The translations under genes and the position numbers were made by a program. This document shows, piece after piece, positions 38,618 to 51,000 of a stretch of DNA of 64,000 nucleotides (position 1 is the stretch's first letter; each line of letters opens with the position of its first letter). This DNA comes from Balanoglossus misakiensis (Eukaryota > Hemichordata), in contig CM082587.2 of assembly GCA_040954595.2 (NCBI GenBank), forward strand, positions 3,658,001 to 3,722,000, read 5' to 3'. The notes under the pieces were generated by a model, which was not told the DNA's origin, made no database searches, and saw nothing but the letters and a program-made list of their open reading frames with translations.

Positions 38618-41600
38618 CTTTATAAAAAATGTTTTGGCAGTGTGACTGTTATGTAGTAAACTTCCAAAAACGTAACCAACGCCTTCCGTCACAAGTTAGG
38701 TAACATGTCCTATGCGAGGAAGCAAGTGGCAAAAAGCGGATTGCTTGGAAATTGTAACCACCGGGCGAATCCTGCGTTGAGTTCACTTGGCATCTAGACG
38801 CTGGACATAATGGGAAGTTCAGATGAAGACTCCTTTACAGACGAAAAATTTCGCACACCTACAACAGTTATCGATCGCTTAATTATCAGATGTGTGCGTG
38901 TTTGGCTAAAAAAACAAGTGATCCTTAGAAAAGCAAATGCTACTGTTTTGAAATTGACAACCCCAAGGGCACTGTAGCCGTAAAGATAATTCCATGAAAT
39001 TGACAACGCTTGAGTAATTTCCAAACAGGGTTGCGTCGGAGAACAAACACGTTATTACTTCCGCTAATACGACATACGCAATCGGCTAACTACATTGCGC
39101 GTCGCCGTGTGTTTGTGATGGCAGGTCGCGTACTATTAAGTGCACCATGGAAACAAGGGTACTGCACCAGTCTTGATGCGGTTGTCTGCGCACTGCTGTC
39201 AAAATACACATCCACACGCTCGCTGTCTTTGCGAGCAAAGCCGAGGATCGATCACGACTGCTCCTCCGTGTACGTGGCCCCTTCGACGTGGAATAAGGAA
39301 ACTGGTCCAGCGGGAGAGATTCCTTGGAAACCACGGTGTGATGCAGTATTGCATGCACCGTTACCAGAATTACACGCTCTCTGCGAAAGCCACACCGCTT
39401 AAGGCCCCCGCGCCGCCGTCCAAACCGCGAACAAGCGATGGCAATTTGTATACGCTGTGATAATATTCCTAAGTGGAATTTTCTACCCAGGAGGTGTCTG
39501 TCTCAGCTGTGAGACGAATTTCCATCATGGCATAAAACGCGTTCCCCGGTGGATGCTGCAACAACAAACCTGCTTATGACACTCCACTTTCAGAAGGCCC
39601 TTTAACTTGCTATTTTTCGTCCGTCGTGACAAAAATCTCAAATCCGTGATATTGTCTGCACGAGTATGTCAGACATTTGTCCCTTAACACTCAAAAATTC
39701 ATTCACGTTTCCTTATACACGTATATTCATTAATGTGCAAAAATATGTCTGTATAATGAAACCAGCGTTGTCCGGAATTGATTTTATTTGTCAACGGTAG
39801 ACACTATTACCGATACAAATTTTGCCATTTACCATGGAAAGTGAAAATTTTAAATAGTCAATCATAGATTTTTTCTGGTTGGCCACTGAAAAAAGCCTGC
39901 CACCACGTGGTTATTCGAAGTCTTGGCCATGTTTGATGTGTGCTGTGTCGTACACACGTTGATGTCAAAGGGACATATACCTCCTAATGCTTGGCAGAGA
40001 CATTTACCTTTCAGGCCGCAAGGCAATATTGTAATAAAATTCGACTTGTGCGAATTGCAGTCGTATCATAGTCACGACCTTGTTATTAGGCAAAGGACTT
40101 TAAAAAGCAATCATAACAACACAATTAGATATAACCTCCTATTGCACACAAATTTAAGTCGCGACCTCCGTTTATATTTGGCATCGACAGCAGCTTTATC
40201 GCCACAATTTCAGTCGCTAAACTCAGCAGTGAAACTACACATGAGAAATCAAACACACCTGCAAGCTTTGGAATTTCGAACACGAATCGGAATCTAATGC
40301 CATTTCGGCACACCCTAACCTATTAAATTAACGTCGCAGACATTAAGAACACTTTGCTAAAGCACCAAAGCCTGAACGAGTTTTGTTGCCGTCAATTAAT
40401 AAATGGAAATCTATTGCGTATTAAACCTTGCAATGTTATAATAGAGGCCACACTTCACAGGTATTGAATCCCGTGCTAGCATTGTGCCGCGCAGCGCTGG
40501 GCATCATGGCACTCTCGTGGATTCTTTGTTCGGGGCGGACCCAGTCCTTTTTCGTTCCTTCGTTCATTTTCGTTCCGTGAGACTACTCCTGATTGGTCGC
40601 ACACCTCGGGATGAACTGTAAACACTATCACATTGACAGCAATCAACCTGAATGTGGACATACGGCCGCCTCTGCTGGTGCCATATTTCGTCAGTGTAAT
40701 CAAAGGGAAATTTTCAATTTTGAAATTTCAACAGCCAGTAAGCCTACACTACTGGGCCCTTCTTCCATTAAGTCAACGCACGCAATGGGATTGAACATCC
40801 AGACGCCTTTTCTTTCCAGACAGAACAGCTGTGAAAAAAGCAGGAAATTTCTGACAATAGCACGACCGGGCAGTCTTTGGGGCGTATTTTTAGATCCAGG
40901 AAATGATATTATTTGTCGACAAAGAGCCTACTTTCCGCTCGCGCTCGTGGAATCCGAGAGAAATGAATCCGCGCCAAATTGACCGCAAAATGTGAAAACG
41001 AGCGTTGAAGGTTGTCAGACTTGACTTCGAAGATGCCTTCACAGACCCTGAACAGCGTAAAGTCTCCGTCCTCGCTCAGATGTGCACACTTTTAAAGCAA
41101 AAACGCCTAAAAGTCAACATTGCACACGACAGTCTGTCGGTTCTAATTCGACTCCGATGAAAATGTGAAACGAACGATAAAAGCGAAATGGAAAGGCGTG
41201 CGCACGCCCGGCTGAGCACATCTCCGAGGCTCTCACTTCTGCACCACGTGATCTGGGGAACGCCAATTGTCATAATATTGGTAATTCATGTGGCATAAAG
41301 CTATATTTGGTTTGTCATTTCACGTTCCACTCTAGGCATTTGTCGGAATTACCCACTAAATCATCCATGCTTCAACAACTCCAATCTGTAAAACTGTACA
41401 TATCGGATACACAGGCCATTGTACCAAAACTTATCCAATATTTCATACTTGTGGCGGCTAGTAACGCACGTTAAAACACTAGATGTCGAGAGTTCCCAAT
41501 TATTCTTGTCCATTTTACTATGGGGACACATTATATATTAGATTTTTTTCCACTTTTACTTTTATTAAATAATTCTCGTCTCCTGCATGCTTAACCACTT

Positions 41601-44110
41601 CAAAGTCTAATGGCATGTAATGATAGTGTACGTCATCCAATGTCCCAACTGCAAAACGATCCCGGGTAGAAGTACGTGTACCATTCTAAAACGAGGAAGA
41701 AAGCGCTGTCGATGTCCATTACATATTGCTTATTTATGACCAAGTCCCTCACCGATTGGACTTATTCAAGGTTATCGATACCTTGGGAGTTACTTTACGA
41801 TTTCATTTAGACCGGTTAACATAAAACTCTCGACATGGACACTGTGAAACAGAAAATGCAATTTCTTCCGTGATTAATTATTAAACTCGATGTAAAAAGA
41901 CTCACAAAAGATTCGCAGGACGCTCGTTATCGTGAACGCTTACATGTCAATCAACGATCTCTAGAGTCTGATTCTTGAACAGGTTCGATAACAAAATAAG
42001 GCGTCCAATCATTTCTCTTCTTCTGTCCTTGGTGCCAGTGAAGCGGTAATGGCCAATCATGGCACGCAAAACGGAAATCTTTTGTATGTGTCCAGCGGCA
42101 GTATTTTACATCTCAGTATCATTGGGCGTTGCGACAAAGCACTTCGTGTTCACGTGATACAACAGCCGGTCATTTATTTTAATTAATTTCCTCGCCGCCG
42201 CACGTTGTTCTACTGCCTTCCGATTTCCCTGTCCTCGGCGAGTCGTATCATCGCTCTGAAATGATACTGTGGAAGGATTCGAATCAGGTTGCCAGGCAAC
42301 GTCTGCTCATGTGAATTATGACAATCCCTGAAAAGGTAAAATTGTGTTCAGTTGATTTTCATTGAATGAGAAAGAATACGGGACCCGGGTAATCGAATGG
42401 GCGCAGCCATTTCACGCAGTTTTCCCCGTGACGTCACAGATACGCAAAGGCGAACAGCTTTTATTTTCCGAACGTCTCAGCTTTTATGAATGTGCACGTT
42501 TGCGCACTACCGACCCTAAATCACCCACCGAAATGTCAGATTTGATACAAGAGTTATCTATTCAGGGCTGCTAATATGGATTAGGTTACTTAATATATCA
42601 TGTTTAAAGGGTGATACCGAGACTTTCTCAATTTATGAAATTTGAGTGCGTTATCTCACAAGCTGTACCGAATGACTTCTACCGAATTCTATCAAATTCT
42701 CACTAAATACATGTACATCAATTTGAAAAGTTCGCTAGTTGCCCGCAATATGGCGGGGCATCTGAAAATGAATGCGAACCCTAATTGCCGGTGTTTGAAC
42801 CCACTATTACAGACCATTATGGGAGGTAATTACAATTTAATGCACAGTAAAAGAAAAATATCCCGCCATGCAAAGCAAATCCCCCACGCATGCCACCTAT
42901 ATGTAGAACGGCTTTTATCATTAATATTTCAACATCTGAAAGTCGCTCGTAATTCAATATTTGATGAATACTTCCAATATTTTGCTTCTGGGTTTAGCTT
43001 CTCGTATTACACGTTTCTCGCATTCGGAGTGGCTGCGCTCATAGATCTTCCATTCTGTCGATTGAGTTGAGGTACTGTGCACTGCATAATTTGGCGACGA
43101 CCTAATTTTCAAGCCTGAAGTATGCCGTCAAAGTCGTACTTTTTGCTCGGCATTGCACATCGCCTCAAAGCTACCTGAGCAGAAGGACTGTCTAGCCTTA
43201 GTTCTGTTCACGGTCTCTGACTGTGCTCTGATAAAGATTTTAGGAAGAGCAACTTAGATACATAGAGATCAAGATTAATCCTTGTGTATTTGAGGGGCTT
43301 GTACGTGTTCGGGTGTCTATCTCACGCAGAATCTTATAAAAGGACTGGCGTTTACGATCGATATGTGTATCACGACTTTGCGACCGAGTAGTCAGATCAT
43401 GCGCACATGGTCATGCCCGGTAGGAACGCAGAAGTCTTTCGCTCGGAACGATCTATATTGTAACAGTCGTTCTGTGGAGCCAAAGCAATTTAGCGACTAT
43501 CCCCAATACACGATGGCGATTACCAGATTGCTACAGGGACGCTTAATCCTACTGTGGATGTCACTCGCGGTACTCGTCCATTTACGTGGTGTGATTACAT
43601 ATCACGATTTCGATTGCTACTGGTCATTGCCCGCATCTCTGAACCACCGAGAAAACGATGTCTCAGTATCTTCGGGATATGATTACCATTTTCTGAAGGT
43701 TACTCGGCTTTGTCGCGTGCAATTTTACTAACTCCCTCCTTCCGCAGCAAAGACCGGTGATTACGATAGTATCTGCAACCCCTTAGAGACCAGGGGTAGG
43801 CAGAAATAGATTTGTCAACACGCTCTTTATCGGGCCTCGTCTTCTAAAGCGCCCCCAGCCACTCCTTAAATGGAAGACTTTTGTTTTTATCAACTAGCAT
43901 TCCCGTTAAAGCCTTGAGTATACATGTAGTAAGTTTACTTTGAAAAGAATCTTTGGGCATCGTAATGTGAGTAAATTAAACAGAACATAATTATTGTCGA
44001 GAATTCCTTTAATTTTACTCTGCGTACAGTTTATATATTCATTTACAAAATTTAAGACAAGAATTTTACACACGATGTTTCTATTTCTCTGAATGCATCT
44101 TGGAAAAATT
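38618..44110. other. Intergenic stretch between the unrecognised gene and RNPEP
   Basis: No gene is supported. Several plus-strand frames of 120-142 codons (39,010-39,402; 39,923-40,297; 40,593-40,982; 42,642-43,070) have no recognisable domain, no conserved motif and no consistent splice partners. The stretch contains an X-box-like motif at 42,288-42,300 and a CRE at 42,429-42,436. CpG density is high until about 43.9 kb and then drops into the RNPEP gene. Confidence 0.55.
42288..42300. promoter_or_regulatory. X-box-like palindrome with shortened spacer
   Basis: GTTGCCAGGCAAC is a perfect palindrome around a single central A, one base shorter than the canonical RFX site. A full CRE octamer follows about 130 bp away at 42,429-42,436. 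Confidence 0.35.
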
Positions 44111-47100
44111 TCATGAAAACAGAATCCCTTTGACGTAATTGCGCACATTGACATGAAGTTCTTGCTTGGTGGCCTCGAATACATCCAGCGCTAATTTTTG
44201 GGCCTCTTCGGACCCAGCTTTCATGGCTTGATACACTGTGAGGGTAAATTTCTGTTTCCCTGCGATGTGAAAAAAGAGTTAATGTGAGTTAACTAATAAT
44301 TTCAATTGTGTTCAGGGGTCAGGGTTCAAAAGGTCAATCCTGAATGCGTCACCAGTGCAAATGACTGGATGAACCGGAGTTTGAGGTTGAAATAGTACTT
44401 CTTGGCATTTTCATAGCAAGCGACACCCTTCTTACCTTGACTTTTCAAAAACTCCCTGACTTTCGGAAAGTGAGCTTGATGGTCATTTTTCAACACTATT
44501 AATGACCATCGCATCATGATCTGTAAAAGTAGAACACACATGATGTAAAAGATATATATGTGATAAATGTAAAGTCAGGTGTGGGTTGAGCAGACACTAC
44601 TACAAGCCACCCCAAAAGAACAAAGCAATTGTTTTTAGACTTGAGATTTTTCATTCTTACCTCCTTGTTGTTGGAATCATTCACCACATGAGGATACGCC
44701 TCGATGACTTTCTCTAATATGCCTTCTGGGAGTTTTGATTTAGCCAACAGCACATCGAGGAAGTGCAACACCTGGTATGTTGGCCAATCAGAGATGTCCC
44801 TGGAAATACTCTCAGCTCCCTTGTGAAGAATGAAACAGATAAAACAACGGTTGAGAAGTGTCTTCTCTGGATGCAATTTCTAAGACAGGAAATAGCAGAC
44901 GGACACATTTAAAGAAAACTCACCTCAACATCCTCCCCTGCCCACACTGCAGCCAGTTTCTCTGCCGGTTGGGACAGCGAATCTCCTGGAGACAGATCAG
45001 GAACATATGGAGGCCATCCGGGTGTGTTCAGCCACTGCTCATGGAACTCAAATCCTTTCCTATGTAATGAATTTATCTCAAAATTAACAGTAATGAAAAT
45101 CAAATTTGCATTTTCAGTAAACCTTTTAAATAAACCACACTATTTTTTTTATAGACTTGACATAATTACCTATTTGCAAGATCTTTTGCTTTCAGCTCTG
45201 GAAAATAGTCAAATAGGAAATCAAACAGATCTTCAGATACAATGCTCTACGGAGAAAAAAAAATTGAAAACGAGAAGGTTGATATTTTTTGTTTTTCTTA
45301 ATTCCTGAAGTCATTCCTTCATAAATCAAATAAACTGACATGATGAAAAAGTTGCAAAACTTTCAGACTCGAACCTTGAATTTAAATTTTTCGACATATG
45401 CTCTGAGGAAACGATCAAATTCTTCATAGCCGCCAGCCTCGTTCTTGAGGTAACTACAGAAACAGTAGCCCTTCTCGTAGGGTGTCTCGTTGTACGTGTC
45501 GTCTGGATCAACTCCTGGGTCTATGGCCACTCGCAGCTTATTCAGAGGATGGCTCTGTGACGGTGAAAAAGCATGGGAATGTTAAGAAGATTCTGTTTAA
45601 AATCCTGGCGACTGTGGAAGGAATCAAGTTTGCCCTCATCATACGACAAGTATTACAACATTTCAACTGAACGACTATAATTCAAGACTTATACCTCCCC
45701 ACTCGCGTCCAGATGTCTCCTGAAGGCAGCCCGCCTTGTCTTGGCTTCCAGGCAGGTGTTGGCCTCGCCGCGCACTTCCATGCAGATGCGCCGCTGCGCG
45801 TACATGGTGAATCCCTCGTTCAGCCAGAAATCACTCCACGTGGCATTGGTGACCAGATTGCCGAACCAGCTGTGAGCCTGATTGATGGCAGGGAAAGTTC
45901 AAATCATTCTTACAGATTTCCACTGTGGCGCAAATTTATCACAGATTTTCGAGGTGCACACTACCTTATTAGTCTATCTTATTCATGCACAGCTCACTCA
46001 CCAGTTCATGCATAACAACCACTGTCAGGGACTTATCTCCCACTATCAGAGTCGGATGGACAAAGGTCAAGCAGGGATTTTCCATTCCACCGTAGGGGAA
46101 GCAGGGTGGCAGGACGAGCAAGTCGTAGCGCCCCCACACATACGGACCGAAGAGTTTTTCGGCTGTGCAGATGTACTCTTCCACTACTCCCTCAAACTCG
46201 GCCTGGGCTGCATCCTGTATCACATTACAATAAAAATAGAATCCCAGTTATTTTGATGTTCTTGTTTTCCAGGAAAATGCCAGTCACAGATATTCTAGAC
46301 TCTTAAATCAAGACTTTTAAAACCACCGAAACAGAAACCATGACTCAGAGAGGTCGCATACCAACTGCGAGGGTTCTGTCCACACGCGACTTCGGGGTCC
46401 AATCTCAGCGGAGACAAGATCACCCACTGCCAGGGCAACCAAGTACGCTGGGATGGGTATCGTCATGTTAAATTTGTAGACATTGGGTTGGTCGCCTTTC
46501 TCCCATTTGTCGGCGCTCATCACGGCTGTAAACCCATCAGGCACCTGTGAATTGGAGTGATCCAGTTGACGTAAATTATATACAACATTTTAAACTTATG
46601 TGTAGATGTGAAAAACAAAGTTGTTATAGTATGGCCTCATTTCTCACCTGTACAGTAGCAGAGTAGGTAGATTTCACAGCAGGTGTGTCGATACTTGGAA
46701 AAAATGAACGATTCAGCACTGCCTGGCCTTGTGTGTACATGAAGGGCAACTTCTTACCTGAAAGAATTTCAGATTCAAACAACTTACAAGCATCATTCTT
46801 CCAGCTCCAGTTTTAAGCATTACTATTTATTGTTAAGAAATCTGACTGTGACATGATGGTAAGTATGTACATTGTACATGGATTTACTTACCAGCAGTTT
46901 GGGCCGGTTCCAGCCAATCGATACCAGGTGCATCATGGGTAACTGTGTACTGGATCTGCAGCTGGAAACTGTCCCCTGCCTGGCATTTCAGTGGAATGTG
47001 CAAAATGGATCCATACTTGGCAAACGGCTTGATTTCAAACTCTAACTGCTTGCCACTCGGCCTTTGGGTGATGGTGTGGATTTTCAAAGTGTGAGTGTCC

Positions 47101-47715
47101 AAGTTAACTGCAGAGCATTGAAAAGTACAAAGAAATGAGCAAAGATACTCATCATCTGACATGCATTTTTTAATTAACTCATGTTGCATTGATCAATAAA
47201 GTCGAGTGGCTCTCAGTGATATTGCAATCTCTTAAGACCAATAACATGGTCTTTAATTCTATCCACATGTCACATTATGTAATCGACGATAGACTTGAGA
47301 CAATGACTATGCACACTTATATAAGGAAGTATAGTTTTTTTTGTTTCACATCTGTAAATCGATCAGCAAGAACGTCTTGCTAAGAAAAATGGATTGATAT
47401 TCATATTTGTTGTCAGAGATCGTGTTACAAACGCACGATCCGACACTATTTTGAAATTGGCCATGGTGTGGAGTGACGGAGGAATGATCATACGCACAGT
47501 TGAGGGACTGTGCCATACGGAAGCAATTCGCACTTACCTTCATCGCAGTCTTTTAAAATTGTGACATCGAGTGTTGCTGTGGCGTGTATTGACTTGGAAT
47601 CGAATTTGACGTCGAGATCAAGGTGGAAATGTTTGACGGTGAAGTCCTTGTAGTTGGATGCGGTAGCCACATCCACTACGCCGTCTGAATGCAACGTCTC
47701 GCCAGTAGAAGACAT
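44111..47715 (-). CDS. RNPEP: Aminopeptidase B (M1 zinc metallopeptidase), 12 exons, complete
   Basis: Encodes a 622-residue M1 exopeptidase that removes N-terminal Arg/Lys. Coding exons in order: 47538-47715, 46892-47107, 46648-46757, 46362-46544, 46002-46214, 45695-45877, 45375-45554, 45170-45246, 44924-45059, 44661-44819, 44436-44520, 44111-44259. All phases join without frameshift. Family motifs visible: GGMEN (271-275), the zinc site HELAH (298-302) with third ligand Glu321 in WLNEGF, and catalytic Tyr387 in TPYEKG. The C-terminal half with [18 protein letters not shown] and the VLKNDHQ motif separates aminopeptidase B from LTA4 hydrolase. Length is close to human RNPEP (650). There is no signal peptide. 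The start is the only ATG in its open frame. The HEXXH motif is split by an intron. The exon-7 donor is weak (GTTCGA). It is head-to-head with the endophilin gene. Confidence 0.95.
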
Positions 47716-48073
47716 GCTGTTCACGATTGCAAAGCCATCAACAACATGATCATCTTCCAGTGGCGTTCGGTCAGGTGACCTGATAGGGACATGGGTCGAA
47801 GGTCAGGGGTTAAGCAGAGGTCGAATGTGGACTTGACTGTGGCTACGCACCACAGCCCCCAACTAAATTATAAATTCACCGATCAGAATGCTCAACACTG
47901 TCTTAAATATAAGATTTAAACAATGTTGAGATTTGTGTGGAATTATTTTAAAGGCAAAAGCGCCGATCGGTCGGTCGTCTGCAATAAAGGCAGCCATAGT
48001 ATTCTGTTTTGGTAGGTTATGGCTGCTGAGCAATGACATCATCACGTTGATTCATTTTCATTTGGCGATCAAC
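47716..48073. promoter_or_regulatory. Head-to-head promoter interval, RNPEP / SH3GLB
   Basis: Only 358 bp separate the two start codons, so both 5' UTRs and core promoters must lie here or in unseen upstream non-coding exons. No TATA box is evident. On the plus strand a five-codon upstream frame (48,019-48,036, ATG GCT GCT GAG CAA TGA) precedes the endophilin start and could dampen its translation if transcribed. CpG density is raised here and into 48.4-48.7 kb. Confidence 0.6.
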
Positions 48074-51000
48074 ATGGAAGGCTTCAAGAAATTCACACAG
48101 GACGCTGGCACACTGTTCAACCGTGCCAAACAGGTAAATACTTTCGTCTAATTTATCAGAAAAAATTCCCGTGAATTCTCAACCTTCTTTGAGGCAAGTT
48201 GCCAGTTTATGGTGGCTGAGTATGGTCTATTTCATCTAATATGAGGGCGGATTTATTCGTTGACTGTGCCATCCTCGCGCTTCGCTGATTTGCCGTAAAA
48301 TGCCAGCTGTTTGTGAACGTTTTTCACAGTAATTTTGAGTAAGGCAGCGGACACCAAGATTCTAAAAATATTTTAGTAGATGTGCTCACCCGATTTCTTT
48401 ATAAATTAGAAATTTTATCTGGAGGAAAACGGTTCGTATGCATGTATGATGTACGACGCGACGGTGATATTATGTAGTGGGCGTGGCCTTTTGGTGAATG
48501 ACGTTATTATGCCGTCGGCTGCCACATCACGAATAGTTCAGTAGCAGATTGCCAGTGTTTACACGATCCGATCTTTCATAAATCATCAATTATACGCAGA
48601 CGTAAAGCTCAAAAACTACTGGTAGTCGATTCTTTGCCGTTTGTCAAAGACAGAAGCGGTGTAACGCCGATATACTGCACCTTTCTCGCTGTAACCACAT
48701 GGCTGCTTCCGGGTCACGTATTGTACAGTGACTCCTGGGCCCAAGGACAGATCTCAGTGAAAGTAACCTTCGTATGACGATGATGCAACACAATAACAGT
48801 TCTCACTTTCTCTCACTCATGGACTGATCAGTTTGTGCCAATGAGCTGATCACCGTTTTGAAACTGAGATTGAAATGTCACCCGTATAAGTGGTGGCACA
48901 GCCTTCATCATTTCCACAGCAGAAATTAACATTGTACTGTGCACATTTTCCTTTTAATACATTGTATAAGTTTTAACCTTACACCTTGTTTTGACTTGAC
49001 GAGCAATTCAAGACTGTTGGCTAATGGCTATGTATTTTTGTGCTATTGTTTGTTTATTTTTATCCTATTGTTTGTGTATATTGAGATGCTAAATTGGCCA
49101 GCTCTGGCTGGCCTTGGGTTAGCTCAGAGCTGACTATAGATGGAAATTTAATAAAGTTCTGATCTACACTGTTTTATATACAGACTACATACACAAGTGA
49201 CACAGATCATTGGCATTGGACAAATCGTATTTGTCTGGTATATTTAATTTTTAGACAGCTGTTACACTCCAAAATCCTGTTTTCAATCATTTTACCATTT
49301 CAGTTTAGCTATGATCGACCTCGAGGGCCGTTGACCTCATAGGATTAAAAAAAATGCATATGTAAATGAAGTTTGACATTAATATGGTAACAATTTTGAT
49401 ATTGGAAAAATTGCAAGGCTAGTATTCAATATCTGACAGCCTTGTTGGAGGTTTAACATAGCTGGGTTTGCAACTAGACTAATATATGCAAATGTGTCAC
49501 AGGAATATAACCAATTATTTGCAGTTTTATATTTTGTTATCATTATCAGCAATACTTGCATATTAAATTATATAACCAGATGCACCATGATGTGCATTCT
49601 AAAAATTAAAAGAATTTTGTCCAGATATTTGACTATCATAGTTCACCTTTGCACTGTATTTGAACCCTGTATTCATTATTGGACCTTTCTATTTAGAAAC
49701 AGGGGTGAAAAGGTCAAGTAGCATAAGCTAATACTCGATTAATATATATACTACCAGTATGATGATAAAGGACCATATGTTACACGTACCACAGAACGGG
49801 TTGGACCAGAATATGAAAAATAAACAAAAGCATTAGATGGTGACATTTAGGGGGGGGGGGGGGGGGGGAAGAGAGAAATGAATGCAGTAGTAATAATGGT
49901 GTATGGAATTATATGGGTGAATTGTGATTTGTGATGCTATGAATCTGAACACATATTAGAAATTTATGTTTTTTTTGTTCAAGCAGTGCAGGCAGATTCA
50001 CTGAGAGTCATTAAATTTGATCTCACAGTCAGCATTGCCCATATTCTCTCCATCTAATATGGGCATTTTAGTACTAAACGTAGGTTCCCTGTTGACGTCA
50101 CCAGGCATTAAAACAGGTGATTGGCAGCAAGGTAGCTCAGTTATTGAAGTTTGATTTCGCCTCAGGGAGTTGGTCGTGTCAGAGACGTGATGCAGGTTTC
50201 TCATTTCAAGCACCGAATCAACACTCCATTATTCTTGAACCTGTCAGGATCTCTGTAGAAGGAAAAAAAAAACACAGCATGATCTGTAATGACTCTACTC
50301 CTTCAGAAAGGTGTACTTCAGCATAACAGGTGTTTTTTCAACAGCATTAGGCACACAAATTATGAGTCAGATTTTTGCTCCTTTCTCTTGCAGTACACCG
50401 AAGAAAAACTTCTGAACGCAGAGAAGACTGAATACGATGCTCATTTTGAAAACTTGCTTCACCGAGCCGAGAGGACCAGAGTGTGGACGGAAAAGATGGT
50501 GACCAGTGTCGAGTCGGTCATTCAGCCAAACCCGAGTAAGTACTGGTAATATTTCTGTGAAAGAAAAATCTGGAAATTATACATGTATGGACATTTCAAA
50601 GATTCTCATGCCTTTTTTTCACTTTCTTTCTAAAAATCCAGATGCCCGACTTGAAGACTACGTGATGGAGAAGGTTGATCGCAAGCGCGACCGTGTAACA
50701 AACCGTGAAATGCTGGGCCAGTATTTTGTCGATGCCGGCAACGAGATTGGACCAGGAACAGCTTATGGTAAGGTCCACCTTTCTTTGATGTCTTGCAGTC
50801 TGGGTGCCAGTGGTTGATAGGATGTGGAAAATACAGGCCAATTAACTGTGTGGGTGGGGGTTGAATGGGGAGGGGGAAATAGACCAATGGTGTGTGAGCA
50901 ACTCTTAATGTTCACATTTCTGAAAATAGCCACTCAAAAACATTTTTCATATCTTCTTTTTTCCTCCAGGTGCTGCGTTGGTGAAGTGCGGACAAGTGGA

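Larger units (their letters stand above)
48134..50393 (+). other. Intron 1 of the endophilin B gene
   Basis: A 2.26-kb intron with GT and TTGCAG-type borders. The first 600 bp keep many CpGs and look like promoter-proximal sequence; the rest is AT-rich and CpG-poor. It contains a G19 run (49,850-49,868), a CRE octamer (50,093-50,100) and a possible tRNA-like SINE relic (50,125-50,195). Confidence 0.85.

Noticed and set aside
38165-38656. 163- and 136-codon plus-strand frames over the CpG-rich exon
   Set aside because: They are antisense shadows of the minus-strand exon. The minus strand has the clean ATG and the strong splice donor; the plus strand has neither.
39010-39460. Overlapping 130- and 106-codon plus-strand frames
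   Set aside because: Two frames overlap on one strand with a third on the other, all without recognisable motifs. Open frames in GC-rich DNA are expected; transcript data could change this.
42642-43070. 142-codon plus-strand frame
   Set aside because: No domain, no signal peptide, no splice partners, irregular composition; consistent with a chance frame between RNPEP and the unrecognised gene.
47725-47805. Upstream in-frame extension of RNPEP exon 1 (about 27 codons)
   Set aside because: The frame is open but contains no ATG before an in-frame stop, so initiation at 47,715 is preferred.
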